Source: Streptomyces sp. NBC_00376
GTDB taxonomy: Bacteria > Actinomycetota > Actinomycetes > Streptomycetales > Streptomycetaceae
Reading direction: 5' to 3'
Assembly (NCBI RefSeq): GCF_036077095.1
Contig: NZ_CP107960.1
Coordinates: 124,001-188,000, forward strand
Length of the DNA: 64,000 nt
The position numbers and the translations under genes were made by a program. Below the pieces are notes generated by a model that saw only the letters and a program-made list of their open reading frames with translations, searched no databases and was not told where the DNA came from. Positions within the stretch are counted from its first letter, which is position 1, and each line of letters starts with the position of its first letter. Shown in pieces: positions 26,014 to 34,934 of this stretch.

Positions 26014-26952
26014 TCAGCCGAACCGCCAGGGCTGGAGTTTCTCGGGGTTTCGCACTGCCCAGATATGTCTGATCCGGTCGCCCACGACCTCGAACGCGAA
26101 TACGGTCACGAGCTTGCCGTCCTGCAGCGCTGCCAAGCCGGGCGTGCCGTTGACCGTGCGCTCCAGGAACGTGGTGCGGTCGCCCGCCACACGGGCGATC
26201 TCGGCGTAGGCGCGTGCGATCCGCTCACCGCCCACGATCGGGTGCAGGTGGGTGACTGCCAGCCCGCCGCCGTCGGCGGTCGCGGTGGCGCCGGGGTCGA
26301 GCAGGCTGATCAGGGTGTCGATGTCCTTGGCCTGCCACGCCGTCTTGAACTGCCTGACGATGCCGGCCTGCCCGGTAACCGGGCCCGCCGCAGGCTGCGC
26401 GGTTCGGATGCGACGGCGGGCGGACGAGGCCAGTTGGCGGCATGCCGCCGGAGTGCGGCCGACGATCTCGGCGACCTCGCCGAAGGGGTAGCGGAAGACG
26501 TCGTGCAGGACGAACGCGACGCGCTCGGCCGGGGTCATCGAATCGAGGACGACCAGGAAGGCCATCGTCACCGACTCGTCGAGGGTGACCCGATCGGCCG
26601 GATCGCTCCCGTCGGCGCCGGAGCGCCCGTTGATCCACTCCGTGGGTTCGGGCAGTGGCTCCGGGATCCAGTCGCCCACGTACGTCTCCCGCCTGGCCCG
26701 CGCCGAGCCGAGCAGGTTCAGGCAGATGCGGCCTGCGACCGTCATCAGCCAGGCACCGGGCGACTCGATGGCCTGCTGCTCACGTGCGGACAGGGCGTAC
26801 CAGCGGGCGTAGGTCTCCTGCACGGCGTCCTCAGCGTCGGCGAGGGATCCGAGAAGCCGATAGGCGAGGTTGATCAGCCGGCGCCGCTCGCTCATGATCG
26901 CGCTGAGGCCGGGATCAATCTGATCGTCGCCGTGCTCGGCTCTGGTGGACAT
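26014..26952 (-). CDS. sigJ: ECF41-type RNA polymerase sigma factor (SigJ-like)
   Basis: Protein of 312 residues, ATG 26952 with GGGAGA upstream. Sigma-2 (INLAYRLLGSLADAEDAVQE) and sigma-4 (FRYPFGEVAEIVGRTPAACR) regions are followed by a C-terminal SnoaL-like domain. The three hallmark motifs of ECF41 are present in slightly varied form: WIPEP in the linker, ADGGG in the SnoaL domain and NPEKL near the C-terminus. In this group the C-terminal domain controls sigma activity in place of an anti-sigma factor. It is divergent from the NTF2-LUD gene, and both genes have the same promoter sequence, implying autoregulation plus control of the neighbour. Confidence 0.92.
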   Translation of the reverse strand: MSTRAEHGDDQIDPGLSAIMSERRRLINLAYRLLGSLADAEDAVQETYARWYALSAREQQAIESPGAWLMTVAGRICLNLLGSARARRETYVGDWIPEPLPEPTEWINGRSGADGSDPADRVTLDESVTMAFLVVLDSMTPAERVAFVLHDVFRYPFGEVAEIVGRTPAACRQLASSARRRIRTAQPAAGPVTGQAGIVRQFKTAWQAKDIDTLISLLDPGATATADGGGLAVTHLHPIVGGERIARAYAEIARVAGDRTTFLERTVNGTPGLAALQDGKLVTVFAFEVVGDRIRHIWAVRNPEKLQPWRFG

Positions 26953-26992
26953 GGTCTGACTGTCTCCCCTGCTCGCTTCTGTGCCGTTACCC

Positions 26993-27066
26993 GTTACGAC
27001 AAGGCAGCGCACCGAAATGTGAGGCCGACGCGCGCCTCACATTCTGAAGAGCTGCGTTGTCGTAAC
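26993..27066. promoter_or_regulatory. Mirrored ECF promoters between sigJ and the NTF2-LUD gene
   Basis: CCTCACATT (27035-27043) and TTGTCGTAAC (27057-27066) lie 13 bases apart, upstream of the plus-strand gene. Exactly the same two boxes with the same spacing occur on the minus strand (27024-27016 and 27002-26993) upstream of sigJ. The two -35-like boxes form an inverted repeat, AATGTGAGGC...GCCTCACATT. Two identical promoters back to back point to one sigma factor, most simply SigJ itself. Confidence 0.8.
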
Positions 27067-27101
27067 GGTGGGAACGACAACAAGACGAAGAGGAGACTTC
27101 G

Positions 27102-28202
27102 ATGAACGACTTCCAGGCCGTCGCGGACCGCGTCGAGATCGAGGCGCTGCGCGGCGAGTTCACCGACGCGGCGATGATGCGCGACCGCCCTCGCCTGGCA
27201 TCGCTGTTCACAGCGGATGGTGCCCTGCGCATGCCCAACATCCCCGTCGAGCTGGTCGGCCGCGAGGAGATCCGTGCCGGGGGTGAGCGGTTGCAGAGCC
27301 AGTGGGACTTCTTCGTACAGACCACACACCCCGGCACGATCCTGCTCGATGGCGACACCGCGACCGGCCGCGCCTACATCCAAGAACTCGCGCGCACCCT
27401 CGACGGACGTCAGGGGCTGAACTACGCCGTCTACCACGACCGTTACCGGCGCACCGCAGAGGGCTGGAAGTTCGCCGAGCGGGTGTACGAGGTCAGGTAC
27501 CTCGACACCTCACCGCTGGCGGGAGCGGCGCCCCACCCGGTGCAGGGCTCCGGGACCGACCCGGCAGAGTCCACGGCCACCCCGGCTCAGGCCGGATCCT
27601 TCGTCTCCCCGGCATCGGCCGAACGACTGGAGCGGGTGGCCGCCGCGCTTCGTGCCAACGGCTTCGCCGCCGAGATCCTCGACGACGCCGCAGAAGCGCG
27701 CGCCCGCGTCAAGGACCTGGTCCCCGAGGGAGCCGGCGTGCTCACCGGAGCCAGCGAGACCCTTCGACTGTCCGGAATCGAGGAGGACATCAACGCCGGC
27801 GGCCAGTACGACGCCATCAAGCCACGCATCCTGGCCATCGACCGCGCCACCGGCGCTGACAAGATCCGAAGGCTGGTCGCCTGCCCCGACTTCGTCATCA
27901 ACAGCGTCGCCGCGGTCACCGAGACCGGCTCGCTCGTTCTCGCCTCCGGAAGCGGCAGCCAACTCCCGGCCAACGCGGGCGGAGCCGCCCACGCGATCTG
28001 GATCGTCGGCGCGCAGAAGGTGGTGCCCGACCTGAGCACAGCGCTGTGCCGTGTCGAGGAACACGCCCTGCCGTTGGAGGGCGCCCGTGCCCAGGCCGTG
28101 TACGGGATGCCCAGCGCCGTCAACCGCCTACTCATCCTCAACGCGGAACCCCGCCCGGGGTGCGGCACCGTGCTGCTTCTCCGGGAAGCCATCGGATACT
28201 GA
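27102..28202 (+). CDS. NTF2-like/LUD domain fusion protein, probable SigJ target
   Basis: Protein of 366 residues with start ATG 27102 after AGGAG. Residues 1-130 are a SnoaL/NTF2-like domain (VEIEALRGEFTDAAMMRDRP, YHDRYRRTAEGWKFAERVYE). After a Pro/Ala linker, residues 165-360 are a LUD (LutC/YkgG-type) domain, with VPEGAGVLTGASETLRLSGI, DFVINSVAAVTETGSLVLAS and SAVNRLLILN. LUD proteins are linked to lactate utilisation and to redox or thiol chemistry. A fusion with an NTF2 fold next to a sigma factor that itself carries an NTF2 fold is notable. Confidence 0.85.
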   Translation: MNDFQAVADRVEIEALRGEFTDAAMMRDRPRLASLFTADGALRMPNIPVELVGREEIRAGGERLQSQWDFFVQTTHPGTILLDGDTATGRAYIQELARTLDGRQGLNYAVYHDRYRRTAEGWKFAERVYEVRYLDTSPLAGAAPHPVQGSGTDPAESTATPAQAGSFVSPASAERLERVAAALRANGFAAEILDDAAEARARVKDLVPEGAGVLTGASETLRLSGIEEDINAGGQYDAIKPRILAIDRATGADKIRRLVACPDFVINSVAAVTETGSLVLASGSGSQLPANAGGAAHAIWIVGAQKVVPDLSTALCRVEEHALPLEGARAQAVYGMPSAVNRLLILNAEPRPGCGTVLLLREAIGY

Positions 28203-28300
28203 CCCGGCCGGGTTCCGTTCGGCTAACGGGATCGGAGCCAGTCACTTCCACGAGGACGTCCTACCGAATCCGTTCATGTGCCATACCGCATCCCGGCCTG

Positions 28301-28621
28301 TCAGCCAGGCACCGGATCGCGGCCTCCCCGCCGCTGGGCAGCTCCCGGCCGACACCGCAGGAGACGCCCCAGAACCAGCCGGCCACCACGCAGCGCACCA
28401 TGTTGGTGCAGCGCCTTGACTGCGTAGGTGGAGCAGCTCGGCGTGTAGGGACAGCACGCGGGCAGCAGTGGACTGGCCTTTGTGCGGTAGCGCCGGACGG
28501 CCTCATACAGCGCGCCTGCCACCCTGCCGCTCGGACGGGGCGCCGCCGGGTCTTCACCAACGGACCTCGGGAGTCCGGCCGCCCGGGGCAGGACAACGAG
28601 GAGAAGGGAGACGAGCCACAT
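28301..28621 (-). CDS. yidD: YidD-like membrane protein insertion efficiency factor
   Basis: Protein of about 106 residues, with ATG 28621 (MWLVSLLLVVLPRAAG) preferred and an earlier start near 28666 possible. The core ALYEAVRRYRTKASPLLPAC then CPYTPSCSTYAVKALHQHGA is the YidD signature, with three conserved Cys and the amphipathic N-terminal helix. LRCRPGAAQRRGGRDPVP closes the domain. YidD normally lies in the rpmH-rnpA-yidC cluster near oriC. Here it is isolated, so it is probably a second copy. Confidence 0.85.
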   Translation of the reverse strand: MWLVSLLLVVLPRAAGLPRSVGEDPAAPRPSGRVAGALYEAVRRYRTKASPLLPACCPYTPSCSTYAVKALHQHGALRGGRLVLGRLLRCRPGAAQRRGGRDPVPG

Positions 28622-28899
28622 GTCGGGGCAACACGTACGGTTCCAGAAGCAGCTGTCGGCGCACATGTCGCCGCAGTTCTCCTTTCGGCTGCTGTCCCTG
28701 CTGCCCTTGCGTCGCCCTGCCACCTGGCCTGCCCCTTTCTTCGGCTTCGCCGTAATCCTACGGACGGTTGAGGATTCGCCCGAGGGGCCCTGGCGACCCG
28801 GCGGAACACGTTCGGCAAGCCCAGTTTGCCGCAGCGCCCAAGTCACTCCAGAGGTTGGCCGGGGCGACGTGGCGCAGCTCGATGGCGGCGGCAGTCGTC

Positions 28900-29276
28900 G
28901 GCGCTGAGCTGACCAGCCCGGCATGACGATCCGCGCCGGGAAGCGCGTCGGCAAACCACACCTCGGACAGTCTCCGGGCGATCCGCCGCCGCACCGGCAA
29001 CGGATCCCACGGCGACTGGTTCAGAACTGCTGCAGAGCCTGCATGTTCCCCTCCGGCAGCCGCTCGGCCATCGGCTGGATCGACTTACGCCGACCGTCCA
29101 GCATCAAACCCCGCAGATAACACGCACCCCACCGTCGCTGATCCCGCCGCGGCAAAGACCCGAACACATCACCCACGAACTCCGCCAACTCGCCCCGGAG
29201 CCGCTCGACATCCCCCAGTTTCACACCCTGATGATGCCCACGACCAGGCAAGATCACTCAAGGTAACGAAACACTA
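28900..29276 (-). mobile_element. IS701-type element relic, left part only
   Basis: The right boundary is an IS701-style end (minus strand TAGTGTTTCGTTACC) next to CTAG 29277-29280. Only the first quarter of a transposase remains (29257 downwards), with LGDVERLRGELAEFVGDVFG, RWGACYLRGLMLDGRRKSIQ and MQALQQF. A 1-base deletion then creates a stop, and the other frame continues NQSPWDPLPVRRRIARRLSE before the homology ends near 28900. Confidence 0.75.
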
Positions 29277-29280
29277 CTAG

Positions 29281-30662
29281 TAGGGCTTTGTTACGTGTCT
29301 GGGCAGGCGGCGGCCCCTGGTGGTTTCCTGCTGGTATGAGGGCGGATGAACTCGCTTTGTGTCGTGGCCGGTTGGAGGAGTTCGCCGGGGAGGTGTTCGC
29401 TTCGCTGAGACGTGCTGACCAGCGGGTGAAGGGCCGGTTGTATCTGCGGGGTCTGTTGCTGGACGGGCGTCGGAAGTCGATGCAGCCGATCGCCTGGGCG
29501 TCTGGGTGTGGACCATCAGCAGTTGCAGCAGTTCATGACGTCCTCGACCTGGCCGGTGGGCACAGTCCGCGCGGGGTTGGCCCGCCGTGCGGTCGGGGTG
29601 GTGCGTCCGCAGGTGTGGGTGGTGGACGACACCGGCTTCCCCAAGGACGGAGTGTCCTCGCCCGGGGTGGCCCGGCAGTACTCCGGCACCCTGGGCAAGG
29701 TCGGCAACTGCCAGATCGGCGTCAGCGTCCATGCCGCCTCCGGCACCGCATCCTGCCCGCTCTCGTGGCGGCTGTTCCTGCCCCAGAGCTGGGACAGCCC
29801 AGAAGCGGCGGACCGGCGGGCCCACTGCCGGATCCCCGACGAAGAGCGTCACCGGCCGAAGTGGCAGCTCGCGCTGGACATGCTCGACGAACTGGCAGCG
29901 GTCGGACTGTGGCCCGCGGTGCTGGTCGCGGATGCCGGCTACGGCGCGAACGCCGACTTCCGGCACGCGCTGGAAGACCGGGGCCTGGCCTACGCACTGC
30001 AGGTCAAGGGCGAACTGACCGCTCATGCCGAGGCGGCCAAGCCCCACCAGCCGCCCTACGGTGGGCTCGGTCCCAGGCCGCTGCCCCGCTACCGAACCCG
30101 CCCACTCAGCCTGCGCGAACACGTCCTGGCCGCCGGCCGCGACAAAGCGGTGACGGTCACCTGGCGCAAGGGCTCCAAAGCCGCGATGACCTCCCGCTTC
30201 GTGTTCCTGCGCATCCGGCTCGCGGGACGCCGTCCAAAGCCCGCTCCCGACGGTGTCATCGGCCTGACCTGGCTGATCGCCCAGTGGCCCGAGGGTGAGG
30301 ACGAGCCGGTCAAGTACTGGATATCCAACCTGCCAGCCGACATCCCGGCCCGGGATCTGGTCCGCCTCGCGAAGTTACCGTGGCGCATCGAGCACGACTA
30401 CCGCGAGCTGAAGACCACCCTCGGACTCGACCACTTCGAAGGCCGCTCATTCACCGGCTGGCACCGCCACGTCACCCTCGTCACCGCCGCCCACCTGTTC
30501 CTGACCGAACAGCGGACCTGCCCAAAAGTCCCTGCCAGGGCCTGACCCTCTACCAGGCCCTGGACCTCCTCCAACATCTGCTGGCCACCTGGACCGGAAC
30601 CTGCCCCACCTGCCGACAACCCACCCCATGGCAGCCCTACGACACCACCTAACAAAGCCCTA
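29281..30662 (+). mobile_element. IS701-type element ISD
   Basis: 1382 bp with ends TAGGGCTTTGTTACGT and AACAAAGCCCTA, resembling ISC. CTAG lies on both sides (29277-29280 and 30663-30666). It abuts the preceding IS701 relic through the shared CTAG. Confidence 0.9.
29338..30545 (+). pseudogene. IS701-family transposase (ISD), one frameshift
   Basis: The first frame starts at ATG 29338 (MRADELALCRGRLEEFAGEV) and reads SMQPIAWASGCG after a shift near 29490-29505, where the family has MAERLGVDHQQLQQF. The main frame then runs to 30545 with VVDDTGFPKDG, LVADAGYGAN and IEHDYRELKTTLGLDHFEGR, all catalytic residues present. Either the element is defective or a start inside the second frame is used. 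Confidence 0.85.
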
Positions 30663-30802
30663 CTAGTTGACACGTCATGGTCACGGGGCGGGGGCGCGTG
30701 CTGCGCGTGGATCCGTTCCATGTCGGTACGGCTGTACACCGCCCTCTTCGGCGCCTCCGCGCGCTCCCGCGGTCTTGATATTCTTGGGCCGGGGGCCGGA
30801 CG

Positions 30803-30837
30803 AGAATCCCGGCCCGATTACGGCGGGCCGGGATTCT
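30803..30837 (-). terminator. Rho-independent-type terminator
   Basis: A 14-bp perfect stem (AGAATCCCGGCCCG with CGGGCCGGGATTCT) with a 7-base loop lies 30 bases beyond the stop of the secreted protein gene at 30867. It is placed to end that transcript. Confidence 0.75.
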
Positions 30838-30866
30838 CTGGTATGCGCATCAGGCGGTTGCTGGTT

Positions 30867-31481
30867 TTAGTAATCGCCGAATTCGCCGCCCTCGCCCCTC
30901 TCGTCGTGGTGGCGCTTGATGACGCGGAAGCTGGCGACAACTCCGTGCTTGACCTTCACTGCGTCATGCGTCTTCTCGCGGTGCTCGCCCTCCTCGCAGT
31001 TCTCGTCCTCGTCCTTGCCGGGGCGGATGTTGTTGGCGGAGCTGTAGCGGCCGACGGTGGCGATGGGGGCGCCGTTGTCGCACACGGCTCCGCGGAAGAC
31101 CTCAACTTCGTTGCGGCTGTCGTTGCGGATGTTGAAGCTCTTGGCGCCCAGGCCGCTGACGACGGTGATGCAGCCGTCGGGGCGGCCGGAGTATTCGCGC
31201 TCGTTGATGTGGATCCGGCCCTCCTCGTGATGGCGCTTGCCCCCGCGCTCGTTACCGCCGCGCTCGTTACCGCCGCGCTCGTTTCCTTCATTGCCCTTGC
31301 CTTCGTTGCCCTTGCCCGTGTTGCCGCCCTCGCCGCCCATGGGGGCCTGGGCAGGGAGGACGACCGGGGCCACCTGGGCCTGGGGGGCGGGGACCGCGGA
31401 GGCGTAGGTGATACCGGTCGCGGTCAGTGCCGCGGCGGCCGCGACGGCCGTGGCGATCGCGTGGGAACGGGTCATGATCAT
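30867..31481 (-). CDS. Secreted protein with Asn/Glu/Gly-rich repeats
   Basis: Protein of 204 residues. ATG 31481 lies 10 bases after GGAG. A signal peptide is clear (MTRSHAIATAVAAAAALTAT with cleavage near YASAVPA). A low-complexity segment follows with GNEGKGNEGNERGG, where NERGG occurs three times in tandem. The C-terminal half (SGRPDGCITVVSGLGAKSFN, VEVFRGAVCDNGAPIATVGR) has two or three Cys and ends Glu/His-rich. The 200 bases upstream are relatively AT-rich, with no other gene. No known family; possibly a cell-wall or extracellular protein. Confidence 0.7.
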   Translation of the reverse strand: MIMTRSHAIATAVAAAAALTATGITYASAVPAPQAQVAPVVLPAQAPMGGEGGNTGKGNEGKGNEGNERGGNERGGNERGGKRHHEEGRIHINEREYSGRPDGCITVVSGLGAKSFNIRNDSRNEVEVFRGAVCDNGAPIATVGRYSSANNIRPGKDEDENCEEGEHREKTHDAVKVKHGVVASFRVIKRHHDERGEGGEFGDY

Positions 31482-31789
31482 GTCGCTTGTTCTCCTTCTC
31501 GGACTCAGAGACAGTCTCGCTGTGACAGTCGGTGCGTGATCGAACGTACTAACACCCCCCATTTCTGTCATATCGAGCAAATCGGAATCCTTGTTTTGGT
31601 GGGCCAATCGGGTCTGCGGAGCTCCCTCAAACCGCCCGGATGAGGAACTGATCAACCGTCAAAACTATTTTGAGCATGGGTACTTAAAAGACAATTAGCC
31701 CTTGCAGGTGATCTTCTGACACCTAGTCACCCGCTGGCAGTGGGAAGTGTCGGCAAGTCGCTGCTTGACATGTGGCCTGCCCAGGTTCC
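31482..31789. other. AT-richer intergenic region upstream of the secreted protein
   Basis: This stretch has no gene. On the minus strand TTGCTC and TGTTAG, about 20 bases apart upstream of the start, could be promoter boxes, but the match is weak. Confidence 0.3.
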
Positions 31790-31990
31790 AAGGAGGCCGA
31801 ACGACGTCGCCGAAGCGGTCGCCGCCCAGCTCGCCCGCTCCCGGTTCCTCTACGAGGACGGTCACCGCTACGTCGTCCTCATGGAGGGATCCGTCCTGCG
31901 CTGCGCTACCACACAGCCGACCCCGACGCCGCGAAAGGGCGGCATCGCCACCTCCTGGCCGTGATGCCGCTCGCGGGCGCTGCTCGACCA
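31790..31990 (+). pseudogene. DUF5753 (Scr1-type) regulator fragment
   Basis: The plus strand encodes VAEAVAAQLARSRFLYEDGH and RYVVLMEGSVLRC, then after a frameshift GRHRHLLAVMPLA. This is the xRLARQxxLY...EEAxLR...LLAVxxL core of DUF5753, the ligand-binding half of Streptomyces helix-turn-helix regulators paired with DUF397 proteins. The N-terminal HTH and the DUF397 partner are absent. Confidence 0.6.
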
Positions 31991-32462
31991 AGGAGTGAGG
32001 CGAGGGGGACGGCTGCTTCGTAGGACTGGACGGGGATCCCCGGGCCACGGTGGGTGGGGCAGTGGCGAAGCGATCGGCCATTCCGGTTCCCCAACGGCGT
32101 CTGCCGCAGCATGCGGACGGTGGTCCGGTTGGGACATGCCGACAGTCACCCCTCGCTGACCGCGCCCACGCCGCGTCGTCTCTTCGTGCCGGTCGGACCT
32201 CTATGGATCACCACTGCGATGCCTGGCGCCCTCCCAGAGGCCCGTGCCGGTTCGAGCGGGCTACAGGGCAATCGAGCCACGGACCACGGGACCACGGTGT
32301 GCGCCCCGGCGCCTGCTTCGGCGTCCTCCAGGACCGCCCAGCCCCCGGAGCCATCGGTGAGGATCAACGGCGGCTCATCGCCGACCCCGCCATCGTGGTG
32401 CGGCACTGCGCAAACCGGCGAGTGCACAACATCACCGGGGCGCGCGCCGGTGCGCGCGGTGA
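31991..32462. other. Region without a recognised gene
   Basis: Several frames are open on both strands, but no family motif was recognised. An in-frame TGA at 32460 separates it from the AraC fragment. It may hold the decayed N-terminal half of that regulator. Confidence 0.35.
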
Positions 32463-32975
32463 ATCCTCTCCCGATTTGCGACAACTCTGGACGCCTACGG
32501 CCCCGACTGCGACCCGCACGATCTGAGCCGACTGGGGGCAATGGCGCTCGACCTGGCAGGCGCCTGCCTGGCGCAGCACATCGATGGTTACGGCGACCTC
32601 CCGGCCGAGACCCGCCGGCAGGCCCTTCTGGCCCGCGTCAATGCCTTCATCGACCGCAACCTCGGTGATCCGGAACTGAGCCCGGCGGACATCGCGGCGC
32701 ACCATCACATCTCTCTGCGCTCCCTGCACACCCTCTTCCGGCAGCAGGAGGAGACCGTGGCGGCCTCAATACGCCGGCGTCGGCTGGAACACTGCCACGC
32801 CGACCTCACCGATCCCCGCCTGCGACGACGCCCGATCAGCGCCATCGCCGCCCGGTGGGGTTTCCTGCGCCCGCCGGAATTCAGCAGGGCGTTCCGCGCG
32901 AAATACGGTGTGCCGCCCAGAGAGCTCAGGCAGACGGCACTGGGCAGCGTGCCCGATACGGAAGGGCCGCGCTGA
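32463..32975 (+). pseudogene. AraC-family regulator, C-terminal part
   Basis: Open from 32463 with no good start before ATG 32541. It encodes LSRLGAMALDLAGACLAQHI, then the two-HTH AraC domain: LGDPELSPADIAAHHHISLR, FRQQEETVAASIRRRRLEHC and AIAARWGFLRPPEFSRAFRA with KYGVPPRELR. The N-terminal AraC-binding-like sensory half is missing. It might still make a 144-residue DNA-binding protein. Confidence 0.75.
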
Positions 32976-33123
32976 GCCACAAGTAGCGGTGCATGTATCG
33001 CCAACTCGCGGATGCCACCGCACGCCACGATGTCAGGGACGGGGGGCACTGGGCTCCGCCACCAGGCAGAGCCCAGCTCGTCCGTTCTCGTCGAAGTTGT
33101 CCATCACCCATGACAGAAGAAGC

Positions 33124-33306
33124 GTGTCGCCGGAGCGGCACATCATCGGAACATCGCGGCGTGCGCGAGTATTGGGCGAAACATCCACGAGTGCCGAACG
33201 AGCAAGCGGTAGAAGGACGAGGGTTGTCGCTGCACTGGCCGGGCTTGCCATCGTGTTCGGAGGAGTCGCCTCTTCGGCTCTTGCGGCGGTAGCCGTGCGA
33301 GGCTAG
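33124..33306 (+). CDS. Putative signal-peptide remnant
   Basis: A 60-residue frame from GTG 33124 ends with a hydrophobic export-like segment (VVAALAGLAIVFGGVASSAL) and a stop immediately after AVAVRG. It looks like the first part of a secreted protein whose mature portion was lost, or a small membrane peptide. Support is weak. The rest of 32976-33539 shows no recognisable gene. Confidence 0.3.
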   Translation: MSPERHIIGTSRRARVLGETSTSAERASGRRTRVVAALAGLAIVFGGVASSALAAVAVRG

Positions 33307-33539
33307 ATCGTGCCTGGCGGATCACAGCCGGGTCGCGGTGTCCGGCACAGCACCCCGCAGCATCGCCACCCACGAGTGTCGTCCGGTTCACCCGCGAGCT
33401 CGGACGGACGCACGGCTACGCTCCGCCGTCCTTTGGGCTCCGTAGACGCCTGCGCGCCTCACGATGCCCGACCGGGCATCAACTAGGCACCAACAGAGCT
33501 TCATTTCAAGGAAGTTGACGGATATCCGAGGGGATGGGG

Positions 33540-34796
33540 ATGCGCCGGATGAGCAGGAACTGCTGTGTCCAGGCCGGCTGGACGGCTTTGGGTGCCATCG
33601 TCCTGCTCGGCTGCTCAGGGGTGGACCAGAGCACGGAGCGCCCGAACGAGAAGCCCTCCAGGGCATCCAGACCGTCCACCAACGCAACGTCGGCCCCGCT
33701 GCGCAGCCACGAGCCGGTGACCCGGTTCGCCGCCCAGGAGTTGGTTCTGCCGCCCGGAGCGGTCACCCTTGACGGTGGTACTGCGTGGGTTACGGCGGAG
33801 GACGGCCTGGTCGCCGTCGACGTAGCCACGGGGCAGCACTCGTACGCCCGGCCGAAGGGGCAGCGACCCTCCACGATGCCGAAGCTGGGCCCCCCGGTCG
33901 TCGCCGATGTCCGCGGCACACGGCTGGCGACGACCGTGATGCCGGTCGAGATGCCCGGCACTGGCACCCACCGTACGCGGTACGCCATCGAGGTGCTCGC
34001 CGCAGATGCGAACACCGGCAAGCAGGCGTGGAGCGCTCAGGTGCCCTTGGACGATTCGCTGGGTTTCACGAAGTCCGTGGACTTGAAGATCGCTGCCGTT
34101 GAAAACGGCATCGCGATCGTCGTCGACGGCAGCGACCTCATGGCCATCGACCTCACGACCCACAAGGTTCTCTGGAGCAAGACAACAGTCGGAGTGGAGG
34201 CGGTGATCGCTGTCCACGACGGCGTCATCGCAGCTGTCGATCTGAGCGAGTTACTCGAAAAACGGGTGTACGGACTGCGCGTGACGGACGGCAAGCAGGT
34301 GTGGACGCATAACGAAGGCGACTCGACCGTTCTCTCCGCCGGGCCGCGCCACCTCCTGATCACCCTGGGCAGTGACCTGGCCGCGCACGACACGAAGCTC
34401 GTGGACATCGGGACCGGGCATCTCACGGCGACCCCCGACGTGGCCACGGTTCCGGATCTGTGCTCCCACGACGGGAGAACGACGGTCGTCTGCGGCAAGT
34501 TCAAGGCGGGGCAGAATGGGGTGTTCGCGCTCGACGCGGAGTCCGGCAAGAAGCTCTGGGAACTCCCGACGAGCGATCGGAACGCCCCCCGCTTCCACTC
34601 GGCCTGGCACGGTGTCGTCTACACGTCGCTGAACTCCGAAGGCCTGATGCTGGATGCCCGCACAGGTCAGGATCGGCCCACCCCAATACCGCAGGCCCCC
34701 GACCTCGTCAATGGCTTCGCCGGTGTCTTCATACAGGACGACGAGACAGGCCTCGGCAGTGAGCCGCAGGCCACGGCGCACCGGACCAGCGGCTGA
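33540..34796 (+). CDS. PQQ-type beta-propeller lipoprotein
   Basis: Protein of 418 residues from ATG 33540, with AGGGG 6 bases before it; ATG 33534 is less well placed. A lipoprotein signal with lipobox LLGC (ALGAIVLLGC) is followed by a Ser/Thr linker. Repeated propeller blades are visible, such as DGLVAVDVATGQHSY, EVLAADANTGKQAWSAQV, DLMAIDLTTHKVLWSKT, VYGLRVTDGKQVWT and VFALDAESGKKLWELP. Such proteins are anchored outside the membrane and act as binding scaffolds. No catalytic residues are evident, and the partner is unknown. Confidence 0.85.
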   Translation: MRRMSRNCCVQAGWTALGAIVLLGCSGVDQSTERPNEKPSRASRPSTNATSAPLRSHEPVTRFAAQELVLPPGAVTLDGGTAWVTAEDGLVAVDVATGQHSYARPKGQRPSTMPKLGPPVVADVRGTRLATTVMPVEMPGTGTHRTRYAIEVLAADANTGKQAWSAQVPLDDSLGFTKSVDLKIAAVENGIAIVVDGSDLMAIDLTTHKVLWSKTTVGVEAVIAVHDGVIAAVDLSELLEKRVYGLRVTDGKQVWTHNEGDSTVLSAGPRHLLITLGSDLAAHDTKLVDIGTGHLTATPDVATVPDLCSHDGRTTVVCGKFKAGQNGVFALDAESGKKLWELPTSDRNAPRFHSAWHGVVYTSLNSEGLMLDARTGQDRPTPIPQAPDLVNGFAGVFIQDDETGLGSEPQATAHRTSG

Positions 34797-34934
34797 CGAT
34801 CACCCACACCTCCACGGCGCACACCTCGCGCCAGCTGCTCGAACGGCCCGCGCAAGATCTTCGGGCGGGTGGGCGGCCTTGGTCATGTCCGCTGCCTTCC
34901 GTGCGATGGCCGGAGGGTGAGTGTGCCGTCGGGC

